Made by a program: the position numbers and the translations under genes. The notes under the pieces are model-generated. The model worked only from the letters and a program-made list of their open reading frames with translations. It did no database searches and was not told the origin of the DNA. A stretch of DNA of 49,913 bases. Origin: Planctomycetota bacterium. GTDB taxonomy: Bacteria; Planctomycetota; UBA11346. The stretch lies in contig JAQIBG010000005.1 in the NCBI GenBank assembly GCA_027859175.1, positions 1 to 49,913 on the forward strand, read 5' to 3'. Below, piece after piece: positions 9,301-16,044 of this stretch; position 1 is the stretch's first letter, and each line of letters opens with the position of its first letter.

Positions 9301-9540
9301 CGTTTGGCCTTCTTTGGCCTTGGCTATCTGCCCTGGGACGTGATCTGGGAGCCAATCGCTTCAATCCGGCGCGGCCAAGAATTACAGGCACTGGCTGGCT
9401 GGCTCGCCGAGAGCCTTGGCGCTACCGAAGAAGCGGCGATGGCGTATCGGATGCTGAACCAACTTGGCTCCGGCTACTGCAAACTCGCCGAGCAGGGCTT
9501 GATCCGTCTCGGCATGAAACGGGAATCCGATGCCGGGTAG
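6391..9540 (+). CDS. Large PknD-like Ser/Thr protein kinase with expanded activation segment
   Basis: The kinase domain has the Gly loop GRGTTGLVH (22-30), VAIK (K44), HRDIKPAN (D146), DWG in place of DFG (164-166) and SPAYMSPEQ (SPE at 340). DWG to SPE spans about 175 residues; about 30 is normal. The extra stretch is Ser/Thr-, Arg- and Asp-rich and low in complexity. After the kinase domain comes a beta-rich region (about 465-660) starting near WLHHGTWNYG, then helical TPR-like repeats beginning ANELLRQKLYPQAIDYYRRF. Chlamydial PknD has the same order of parts and similar joining motifs. There is no membrane segment, so the protein is probably cytoplasmic. The track start at 6211 precedes low-quality coding sequence; the GTG at 6391 (VSDDLAVSDLINERFQ) fits better and gives 1,049 residues. 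Substrates are unknown. Confidence 0.88.
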   Translation: MSDDLAVSDLINERFQLLREIGRGTTGLVHAAWDHHLDREVAIKMIHPELQSHREINSRFESEIRITARLQHPGVVAVFERCETATHEHGYVMSLAMGKTLDDYLNELVRSDEPWKDSSLVDRLTLFLKVLDIIAYAHSQGVVHRDIKPANIVLGRHGEVHVLDWGLARILREPDGPEGVSELAYDELFGRTAESQSLRDNATRRDSSSGRARHSTEVDTLYTPTDLSKDDEKASDLTPTRMASRHQLDEHDHTPTQSFQTPRRPAEDDATRIDDGLSSSTGANPDSNTSNASVSSSSSVAGRPSSKRRHRTSAFVTGSSQRDERSTQHGAVLGSPAYMSPEQASGAANTADERADIYSLGVILVELLSLHTPAERAKNEPLVEFIERVRKGERQKLGELWADAPKPLERISEWALALRAEDRYPDCETFRNDLQDLLDKLSASYSELERQRLEQEREGAWLHHGTWNYGAKPGLEPFTEPVVAYEGEAIGQVMHPELGGLLLGGTGLQVYPLGLPVSDDLRITAEISINRGRQVTIFARGVPPGPSYCFQIGAYDGKWVTVSRSESSDDLFHPDLLTMRALGTSSTSFDATRRGKRRTVVIEIVGSRLSMTLDNSEPLIVQDPCPLVGPLHRQMALATTDSQIVVHSMVIERRRSPLMMPAYSIANELLRQKLYPQAIDYYRRFLLEHTGSGQCVEANFMLCLAFLQAGHRAQAERELRNFLSENMEHELAQDAIFELSRLAVDRSSGIERAVRTVLSYQESGDLVRSRFCLWVTHMLSERVGEDGLSPAVIHDLTQLRHLIRGFADEQLILDTIALGINEALQDFANRLLDMDAATELENLSAEIETCSELGYAFRVTGLHAQQDYLALSRKLAAIPKGDDHGEQLGHALTGFKSVRDYLFLAALGGSEFLLGALEARDPTPVERILRAILFLRSNRKDAAEEDLHVCFRLMDIIEVERTSQEVTATARLAFFGLGYLPWDVIWEPIASIRRGQELQALAGWLAESLGATEEAAMAYRMLNQLGSGYCKLAEQGLIRLGMKRESDAG

Positions 9541-9553
9541 GACCTTGCAGTAG

Positions 9554-9674
9554 GGCCCTGGGTGCGCGCCTTTGGCGCTGTGGGTCCTCGATCCTAGGAG
9601 CAGCCGACTGGCAGGGCCAACTGGCTTGTCCCCACGACCTAAGCGCCGCAAGGCGCGTACCAGGACCCAGGGCC
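9554..9674. repeat. Long nested palindrome between convergent genes
   Basis: GGCCCTGGGT (9554-9563) pairs with ACCCAGGGCC (9665-9674). Inside it, CGCGCCTTTGGCGCT pairs with AGCGCCGCAAGGCGCG, GTGGG with CCCAC, and a central AGCCGACTGGC / GCCAACTGGCT stem forms a tip. The whole 121 bases could form one long interrupted hairpin. It fills most of the gap between the kinase stop and the truD stop. It may be a bidirectional terminator or a mobile palindromic element; there is no T-run. Confidence 0.6.
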
Positions 9675-9697
9675 TCGCAGGGCGTGCCGGCGCAGGC

Positions 9698-10852
9698 TCA
9701 GCCCTTGCGTTTATCCGGCACCGCGATGTCAACCGCGCCCAAAAATTCGGTCGCGTAGGTACCAGACGGCAAAGCCAGATCGAGACGCACGCGTTCGTCT
9801 TCGCTATGCAGGGTCGGCGTTTCCAGCAGTGGCACCACCACGGGGCGGCGATCACCGGGTGAATTGAACACGCCATCGCGCTCAAACCAAGCCCAGTCGA
9901 TACCGGTATCGGCCGACCACGCGCGCTCTTCGGCGGCGATGGCCTCGCTCGGGCTGATCTTCCACGTGCCAGGCAGCGGCGCGGAGGCGCGCACTTCGAG
10001 ACGGGACGCGCGTTCGTTGACTTCGTCGCAATCCTCGTCGCTGACCACAAAGGGGGCGCCGCTGGGGGCGATAGCGAGGTCGCCTGGGCGCAAACGATGC
10101 AGTAGCCCCTGCTCCTTGCGCGCATCATAAACGGCATTGAACACCGCAGACTGCCCAGCGCTGGCGATTAATTTACGAATCGGATGGCCGCCGATCTTGA
10201 GGGCCTTGGTGGCATTGGCGCCCTTACGCACCGCACCCACTAGTTTGCCGGCCAGATCCTTGCGGAAACCACCGGGCAGCTCGTCGCCAAAATGCCACGC
10301 GCCACTGGGATCAACCAGGAGCTCAACCGCGCGCTCGAGGTCGCCACGGCCCCAGGCTTGAGCGATTGACAGGCTGGCACCGTGCAAACCAAAGCGCTGG
10401 GTGCCGAAACGATTGCCGAGCCCTTCGCGCGCAACGCGCTCGCAAGCCTGTTGCAGCACGGCGGTGTCGTCTACCTGCAGGCCAAGCTGAAAGCGATTGC
10501 CGCGCAGATGGCCCGTCTTGAGTTTATTGCGATGGCGCTCACAGCGCAGCACGCGCAGGCTGCCATCGCCTTCGGCGTACTCAAAACCCGCCAGCTTCTC
10601 ACTGTCACCAAATTGCAGCGAGACCCACTGCCGAGTAACGGCGCGCCGATCTTTGCGGCCGGCAATGCCAACATCGCGCGATTTCACCCCGCCAGTCCGT
10701 GCCAAAATCCGTACCGCATCATCAGTCGTGAGATTGCGTTTCTCAATCCACACGTAGACGTGCTCGCCTTCACCACAGGGCTCGTAGGCCGGCAATTCTT
10801 CAACGATGAAATGATCAGGGCCGGCAATCAAACTGCCGTTGGGGCTACTCAT
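9698..10852 (-). CDS. truD: tRNA pseudouridine(13) synthase TruD
   Basis: The catalytic Asp motif AGRKDRRAVTRQWVSL, the NRFGTQRFG motif and the closing LPSGTYATEFLGAV are TruD signatures. TruD converts U13 of certain tRNAs to pseudouridine. The ATG at 10852 (MSSPNGSLIAGPDHFIVEE) is chosen because it makes an ATGA overlap with the aminotransferase stop and puts the conserved DHFIVEE strand near the N-terminus; the track ORF extends 51 codons further upstream. The length is 384 residues, normal for the family. It is the last gene of the miaB / aminotransferase / truD unit, which pairs two tRNA-modification genes. Confidence 0.93.
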   Translation of the reverse strand: MSSPNGSLIAGPDHFIVEELPAYEPCGEGEHVYVWIEKRNLTTDDAVRILARTGGVKSRDVGIAGRKDRRAVTRQWVSLQFGDSEKLAGFEYAEGDGSLRVLRCERHRNKLKTGHLRGNRFQLGLQVDDTAVLQQACERVAREGLGNRFGTQRFGLHGASLSIAQAWGRGDLERAVELLVDPSGAWHFGDELPGGFRKDLAGKLVGAVRKGANATKALKIGGHPIRKLIASAGQSAVFNAVYDARKEQGLLHRLRPGDLAIAPSGAPFVVSDEDCDEVNERASRLEVRASAPLPGTWKISPSEAIAAEERAWSADTGIDWAWFERDGVFNSPGDRRPVVVPLLETPTLHSEDERVRLDLALPSGTYATEFLGAVDIAVPDKRKG

Positions 10853-11706
10853 GAAGACTCCGCATCGCGCGCTGCATCTGCTTCGGCGGCGGCACGATAC
10901 GCGGCCCGTAAGCGACTGGCCCAGGGGCCGGGATGTCCGGACCCAATGGAGTGGCCGTCGAGAGTGACAATGGGGACTAATTCGCGCACCGCACTCGAGA
11001 TCCACATTTCATCGGCTTCAAAGCAGGTGTCGCGGGTGAGATCGGCCTGTTGCCATTCGAGGCCGGCCGCACGCGCCAAGGGCTGAAGGCCAGCGCGCGT
11101 AATGCCGGGCAGATTGCTGATCCGTGGGCTCAGCACCGCACCATCTTTGAGAATCAGCACGTTCGAGGTCACGCCTTCGGCAATCAGACCCTGCTCATCG
11201 CAGTAGATTGCCTCATGCGCACCAGCGCGTTCGGCGGCCAGTAGCCCTTCACGGCCGGTGATATAGGCGGTGGTCTTGAACTGTGGGCACACCCGCGCGC
11301 CACGGAAGGTCACGGCGCCAACGCCGTCGGTATACCAAGCAGCAGGGGGTTCGTGCAATTCGCGCAGCAAAACCACCACCGTGGGCTGGTCAGCACCAAA
11401 CACGCCGTCGGTATGCAGGCCAGGGGTCACAATCAGGTTAACCCGCACATCGCTATACCCAGTGGCTTGAACCGCTGCTGCCAATTGCGGGCGGAACTCA
11501 ACCTCGGTCAGCACTGGCGGAATCCCCAAGGCTTCAGCGGCTGCGCCCAAACGGCGCAAGTGCTCGCTCAGGGCATGCGGGTGACCAGCGTAGCTGCGCA
11601 GGGTTTCAAACGCGCCGATGCCACGCAGAAAACCAAGATCGCACACGCTCACGGTGGCCTCAGCGAGGGTGGTGAGCTGTCCGTTAACGAGAGCCATGTC
11701 GGGCAT
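10849..11706 (-). CDS. Class IV PLP-dependent aminotransferase or lyase (IlvE/PabC/Dat family)
   Basis: The class IV fold is shown by LVNGQLT at the N-terminus, DLGFLRGIGAFETLR, the likely PLP lysine in QFKTTAYITGREG, and the conserved AIYCDEQGLIAEGVTSNVLIL. Possible activities are branched-chain aminotransferase, D-amino-acid aminotransferase or aminodeoxychorismate lyase; the sequence alone does not decide. The length of 285 residues fits any of these. The start at 11706 (MPDMALVNG) lies 23 bases after the miaB stop; an internal ATG at 11697 is also possible. The 3' end overlaps truD by four bases. Confidence 0.87.
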   Translation of the reverse strand: MPDMALVNGQLTTLAEATVSVCDLGFLRGIGAFETLRSYAGHPHALSEHLRRLGAAAEALGIPPVLTEVEFRPQLAAAVQATGYSDVRVNLIVTPGLHTDGVFGADQPTVVVLLRELHEPPAAWYTDGVGAVTFRGARVCPQFKTTAYITGREGLLAAERAGAHEAIYCDEQGLIAEGVTSNVLILKDGAVLSPRISNLPGITRAGLQPLARAAGLEWQQADLTRDTCFEADEMWISSAVRELVPIVTLDGHSIGSGHPGPWASRLRAAYRAAAEADAARDAESS

Positions 11707-11729
11707 GGCCGTAATCGTCGGCTTGGGCC

Positions 11730-13112
11730 TCAGATGTCCAGGCGCAGAAAGTCGAGCCCACCGGTGCCAACCAGGGTCGGCTCCTGATCGGCGTGCTCGC
11801 CGTAGAGGGTCAAATTGGTAGACCCGTTGATGCGCACTGGCACACAGCGCCCGATGCAATCATCGTGCCCTGCGCGGTCCATCACCACGTTGAGGTTGCC
11901 TTGGCTGCGGCCCTGCAGGCGCTGATCGTTCGACTTGCTCACACCTTCAATCAGCACCGACAACACCTGGCCGTGGAGGCGCCCATAGCGCTCTTCTTGC
12001 TGGCTCAACTGCAGGCCAAGGGCCTCATTGCAGCGCACGCGCTTGATGTCTTCCGGGACGTCATCTGGCAGGTTCCAGGCACCGGTGCCGGGGCGCGGGC
12101 TGTACATGAACACATACGAGCCGTCGAATTGGACATCGCGCATGAGGCTCATGGTTTCAGCAAAGTCTTCATCGGTTTCGGTGGGGAAGCCGACGATGAT
12201 GTCGGTCAGGATTTCCACACCGGGGCACAGCCGCCGTGCGCGTTCCACGAAATCGAGATAGCCTTCGCGGGTGTAGCGCCGCCCCATCAGGCGCAGCACG
12301 CGTGACGAACCGCATTGAGCCGGCACGTGCAGGTGCTTGGCCACGCGATCGCAATCGCGAATCGCGATGAGCAGTTCATCGGTGATGTCTTTCGGATGCG
12401 AGGTCACAAAGCGCAAGCGTTCAAGGCCGTCGATCTCATTGAGTCGATACAGCAGCTTGGCCAGGCTGGTGCCGTCGCCCAAGGTTTTGCCGTAAGCATC
12501 GACGGTTTGCCCCAGCAGGGTGACTTGAACGTGGCCATTGGCGACCGCATCGCGCACTTCGGATTCAATCAGATTGGGGTCACGACTCTTTTCGCGGCCG
12601 CGCGTTTTAGGCACAATGCAATAGGTGCAGTTGTAGTTGCAGCCACGCATCACTGGAATCCAGGCGTTCACGCCTTCGCGACGCCGCGCCGACCAGTTTT
12701 CGCTCTCGAAGAAACCAAAGTCGGTGGCCACCACTTGCTGCTCTTGCTCCAGACGCTTGAGCAGGGCCGGCATGTGTACGAACTGGTCGGTACCAACCAC
12801 CAGATCTACGTGCGGGTGAGCCTGAATCAGCTCTTCTTTGGCGCGTTGCGCCATGCAGCCCATCACGCCAATGCGCAGATCTTTGCGCTCACGCTTGATC
12901 GGCTTGAGGCTGTCGAGACGACCACGCACCTTAGCTTCGGCGCCATCGCGAACCGAGCAGGTGTTGTAGAGCACCAGCGAAGCCGCATCGACGCTGTCGA
13001 CCTGGCTATACCCATCGTCGGCCAGACGAGCCAGTACCACTTCGGTATCCGACGCGTTCATCTGGCAACCGAAGGTCTCGATATAGACCGTCTTGCCTTG
13101 TTCCGTGCTCAT
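11730..13112 (-). CDS. miaB: tRNA-2-methylthio-N6-isopentenyladenosine synthase MiaB
   Basis: This radical-SAM methylthiotransferase adds a methylthio group to i6A37 of tRNAs. The N-terminal UPF0004 domain has VYIETFGCQMNASDTE, NTCSVRD and GVMGCMAQ, which carry the three cysteines of the auxiliary [4Fe-4S] cluster. The radical-SAM cluster is RGCNYNCTYCIVPKTRGREKSR, with the MiaB-type RGREKSR. A C-terminal TRAM-like region ends the protein. The ATG at 13112 (MSTEQGKTVYIETFG) gives 460 residues; the 52 codons upstream in the track are not conserved-looking. It is the first gene of the truD operon and is divergent from glgA. Confidence 0.95.
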   Translation of the reverse strand: MSTEQGKTVYIETFGCQMNASDTEVVLARLADDGYSQVDSVDAASLVLYNTCSVRDGAEAKVRGRLDSLKPIKRERKDLRIGVMGCMAQRAKEELIQAHPHVDLVVGTDQFVHMPALLKRLEQEQQVVATDFGFFESENWSARRREGVNAWIPVMRGCNYNCTYCIVPKTRGREKSRDPNLIESEVRDAVANGHVQVTLLGQTVDAYGKTLGDGTSLAKLLYRLNEIDGLERLRFVTSHPKDITDELLIAIRDCDRVAKHLHVPAQCGSSRVLRLMGRRYTREGYLDFVERARRLCPGVEILTDIIVGFPTETDEDFAETMSLMRDVQFDGSYVFMYSPRPGTGAWNLPDDVPEDIKRVRCNEALGLQLSQQEERYGRLHGQVLSVLIEGVSKSNDQRLQGRSQGNLNVVMDRAGHDDCIGRCVPVRINGSTNLTLYGEHADQEPTLVGTGGLDFLRLDI

Positions 13113-13259
13113 GGCGCTCCTCGTCCGGCGCGGGTTGTAACGCCATACCGCTGGGTTCAAACCGCAAGCCGCCGAATCGCCTGCGAGGCGCATCGTTGAC
13201 ATTGTGCCCGCTTGCAGCGCAGCGTGGCGGGGCCAAGGTGCCAGTCGGAGCCAGATTCG

Positions 13260-14723
13260 ATGCCCCAACAGTTACGTGTGCTGCATGTTGCCTCAGAGGC
13301 CGTGCCCTTTGTCAAAACCGGCGGTTTGGCCGATGTGGTGGCTGCCTTGCCCAAGGCGCTGCCCAAGCACAAGGTCGAGGCCCGGATCGTTATCCCTGGC
13401 TACAGCGCCGCGCTACGCAAAGCCGAAGAACTCGGCGGCCTGGAGTGGCTGCCTGGTGATCTGACGATTGAGGCCGGCGGGGTGGACCACCGCATTGGGG
13501 TTGGCGCGATCACAGTAGAGGGGGTCACCTACTACCTGCTGGCCTGCAACGAACTGTTTGCGCGCGAGGGCCTGTACGGCCCGGCGGCCTCGGTTGACTA
13601 TGACGATAACGCGCGGCGCTTTGCCGTGTTCTCGAAGGCCGCGCTGGCCCTACCACACTACGTCGGTTGGATTCCGCACGTAGTGCACGCCCACGATTGG
13701 CAGGCCGGCTTGATTCCGGTGTTACTGCAACGTGGGTTCCAACACGACCTGCCGGCCACGCGCAGCGTGTTCACCATCCATAATATCGCCTACCAAGGCG
13801 CGTTCTGGCATTGGGACCTGCGCCTGACCGGGCTCGACTGGTCTCTGTACAACCCGCTGCAGCTTGAGCAGCACGAGCGTCTTAACTGCCTCAAGGCCGG
13901 CATCGTGTTCGCCGATCGCGTCACCACCGTGTCCAAGCGCTACGCTGAAGAAATTCAAACGGCCGAGTTCGGCTATGGGCTCGACGGGGCAATTCGCGAG
14001 CATCAGTATAAGCTAACCGGCATCACCAACGGCATCGATGTCGACGAGTGGGACCCGGGCAAAGATCCACATCTGCCGGCAAATTACACCGCCGCCAAGC
14101 TTGCTGGTAAGCAGACCTGCAAGCAGGCCCTGCGCAAAGAACTGAATCTCACCACCGAGGGCAACCCGGCCCTGGTAGGCGTGGTGTCGCGTTTGGTATG
14201 GCAGAAGGGCATCGATCTGCTGATTGAAGCCGTCAGTCCGTACATTCTTGCCGGCCGCATGCAGTTAGCCGTGCTCGGTACAGGTGACCCAGACTTGGAG
14301 CACCGCCTGCGGCAGTTGCAGGGCAAGCATCCTGGCTACGTATGCTTCTGGCATGGCTACAATGAAGGCCTGGCCCACCGCATTGAAGCCGGTAGCGATA
14401 TTTTTGCGATGCCCAGCCGCTTTGAGCCGTGCGGTCTCAATCAGATGTACTCGCTGCGTTACGGCACCTTGCCGATCGTGCGCCACACCGGTGGCTTGGC
14501 CGATACGGTTAGCGATGTGGTTTCTGGCGCAGGCAACGGCTTTACTTTTGGCCCGATGGATCTGGGGCATTTTTCCAGCGTCCTCGATCGGGCTCTGGGC
14601 CTATATGCCGAGTTCCCAGCAGAGTGGACCAAGGCGGTTAAGCGCGCCATGAAGGGCGACAACAGCTGGAACCACGTGGCGGCCGAATACGCCGACTTGT
14701 ATCGCAAAATCAGCATGATTTGA
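13260..14723 (+). CDS. glgA: Glycogen (starch) synthase, GT5 family
   Basis: The enzyme transfers glucose from ADP-glucose to the non-reducing end of alpha-1,4-glucan. The N-terminal KTGGLADVVAALPKAL contains the nucleotide-binding Lys. VHAHDWQAG, FTIHNIAYQG and, in the C-terminal domain, PSRFEPCGLNQMYSLRYG with the catalytic Glu region are all present. The ATG at 13260 (MPQQLRVLHVASEAVPF) puts the first beta strand at the normal position, giving 487 residues. No other glycogen gene is nearby. A 147-base divergent gap separates it from miaB. Confidence 0.95.
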   Translation: MPQQLRVLHVASEAVPFVKTGGLADVVAALPKALPKHKVEARIVIPGYSAALRKAEELGGLEWLPGDLTIEAGGVDHRIGVGAITVEGVTYYLLACNELFAREGLYGPAASVDYDDNARRFAVFSKAALALPHYVGWIPHVVHAHDWQAGLIPVLLQRGFQHDLPATRSVFTIHNIAYQGAFWHWDLRLTGLDWSLYNPLQLEQHERLNCLKAGIVFADRVTTVSKRYAEEIQTAEFGYGLDGAIREHQYKLTGITNGIDVDEWDPGKDPHLPANYTAAKLAGKQTCKQALRKELNLTTEGNPALVGVVSRLVWQKGIDLLIEAVSPYILAGRMQLAVLGTGDPDLEHRLRQLQGKHPGYVCFWHGYNEGLAHRIEAGSDIFAMPSRFEPCGLNQMYSLRYGTLPIVRHTGGLADTVSDVVSGAGNGFTFGPMDLGHFSSVLDRALGLYAEFPAEWTKAVKRAMKGDNSWNHVAAEYADLYRKISMI

Positions 14724-14767
14724 ACATGCCGGCTCTCGTGGCGTTGTTCCGCTGTACACATTAAGTT

Positions 14768-14781
14768 AACGATCGTTGACA
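14768..14781 (+). promoter_or_regulatory. Possible operator palindrome overlapping a -35 box
   Basis: The 10-bp perfect palindrome AACGATCGTT (14768-14777) runs into TTGACA (14776-14781). The following -10 position is weak (around TACCGT, 16-base spacing). The site lies 46 bases before the lipoprotein start, where it could drive and control that gene. This is inference from position and sequence only. Confidence 0.3.
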
Positions 14782-14827
14782 GTTGGCAATTAAGCGCTAC
14801 CGTAGGTCCAACACAAGGGGACTCGCC

Positions 14828-15379
14828 ATGCGCGCTGTCATTATGCTCTCACTCGGCATCGCCACGCTGTGCACCAGCGGTTGCGGCATTACGCGCGAAA
14901 TGTGGCGAGATAAAGCACACCACGATTGGCTTGCAAGCGTGGCCTATAGCGACGACAAGAGCAGCGTGGTCTTGGATGGTCTCGGTGATGATTACCACAC
15001 GCCAAGTGACCCGATGTGGGCCGAAATTCTGGCCCATGACCCGCAAACCATTCGCATCGAGCACGGCCACGGCGTGCAACAGGGCAAGCTACTCAGTTAC
15101 GACCTGCTGATCAGCATCAGCAGCCGCGATGCCGTTTACCACGTGCGCGGCATTGCTGACATCGATTCAGATCAAGCAAGCACGCCGGTGCGATTGTCGC
15201 GCGACGGCACGCGGATCGAGATACGCGAGGAAGATTCCGCCGCCCTCTTCGTTGGCAAAGTAGCGGTAACACCAGTAACCGTCGGGCTAGACGCCGCAGG
15301 GTATGCTGCGACAACAGCTTTGGCCGTAGCATTGTCACCGATATGGGTGCCGACCTTGATGAATTACTTTACTATCTAA
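14828..15379 (+). CDS. Predicted lipoprotein of unknown function
   Basis: I do not recognise the family. The N-terminus MRAVIMLSLGIATLCTSGCG is a signal peptide ending in a lipobox-like TSGC, so the mature protein would be lipid-anchored at Cys19. A hydrophobic stretch near the C-terminus (GYAATTALAVALSPIWVPTL) could be a membrane-associated helix. The ATG at 14828 is chosen over 14783 because it begins the signal peptide and follows an AGGGG ribosome-binding site at 7-base spacing. The length is 183 residues. Its stop overlaps the stop of the convergent lolD gene inside the tetranucleotide CTAA. Confidence 0.7.
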   Translation: MRAVIMLSLGIATLCTSGCGITREMWRDKAHHDWLASVAYSDDKSSVVLDGLGDDYHTPSDPMWAEILAHDPQTIRIEHGHGVQQGKLLSYDLLISISSRDAVYHVRGIADIDSDQASTPVRLSRDGTRIEIREEDSAALFVGKVAVTPVTVGLDAAGYAATTALAVALSPIWVPTLMNYFTI

Positions 15380-16044
15380 TCCAAATCGTGCAGGCGGCCG
15401 TCACGCAGTTCACTGCGCCGATCGGCCGAGGCGGCGATGCGCGGGTCATGCGTGACCAGCAACACGCTTGAGCCGTCTTCACGCGCGAGCTCGAGCAAGA
15501 GTTGCAGCACTTCGTCGGCAGTGTGTGGGTCTAGATTGCCGGTGGGTTCGTCGGCCAAAATCAGCGGCGGCTTGCGCACCAAAGCGCGGCACAAGGCCAC
15601 CCGCTGCGCTTCGCCGCCTGACAAGGTCTGAACCGCAGCTTTGCGACGCTGATTCAAGCCAACACGATCAAGCAGTGCATCGGCGCGCTGTCTATCGGCC
15701 TCGTTGCCACCGTTGGCCCGCACTGGCAACAAAACGTTCTCGAGCACGTTGAATTCGGGCAGCAGATGAAAGCCTTGGAATACAAAACCAATATGCTTGG
15801 CGCGAAGTCCGGCGCGCAAACCAGCCGAGGCCTTGCTTGGCACCACCGTGCCATCAATCGCAATGCTGCCTGCATTGGGCGTGTCGAGCAGACCGGCAAT
15901 ATTCAGCAGCGTTGACTTGCCGGTGCCGCTGGCGCCGCGAACCGACACCACTTCGCCAATCTGCAATTCCAGGTCACACCCATCCAACACCGTGGTGCCG
16001 GGAAAGCTGCGCGTGATACCCAGAAGGCTGAGTCGAGCGCTCAT
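15376..16044 (-). CDS. lolD: LolD/MacB-type ABC transporter ATP-binding protein
   Basis: The 222-residue ATPase has Walker A GASGTGKST, Q-loop region FVFQGFHLLPEFNVLENVLLP, signature LSGGEAQRVALCRAL, Walker B LILADEPTGNLD and the switch His in LLVTHD. The FHLLPEFNVLENV form is typical of the LolD/FtsE/MacB group, which extracts lipoproteins or drives mechanotransmission with an FtsX-type permease. Its start overlaps the stop of the permease gene by one base (TGATG), so the two form one unit. Export of lipoproteins is the likely role, but macrolide or other substrate export cannot be excluded. Confidence 0.88.
   Translation of the reverse strand: MSARLSLLGITRSFPGTTVLDGCDLELQIGEVVSVRGASGTGKSTLLNIAGLLDTPNAGSIAIDGTVVPSKASAGLRAGLRAKHIGFVFQGFHLLPEFNVLENVLLPVRANGGNEADRQRADALLDRVGLNQRRKAAVQTLSGGEAQRVALCRALVRKPPLILADEPTGNLDPHTADEVLQLLLELAREDGSSVLLVTHDPRIAASADRRSELRDGRLHDLD

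Noticed and set aside
12315-13199. 294-residue plus-strand ORF
   Set aside because: Antisense to miaB, whose radical-SAM and cluster motifs are clear.
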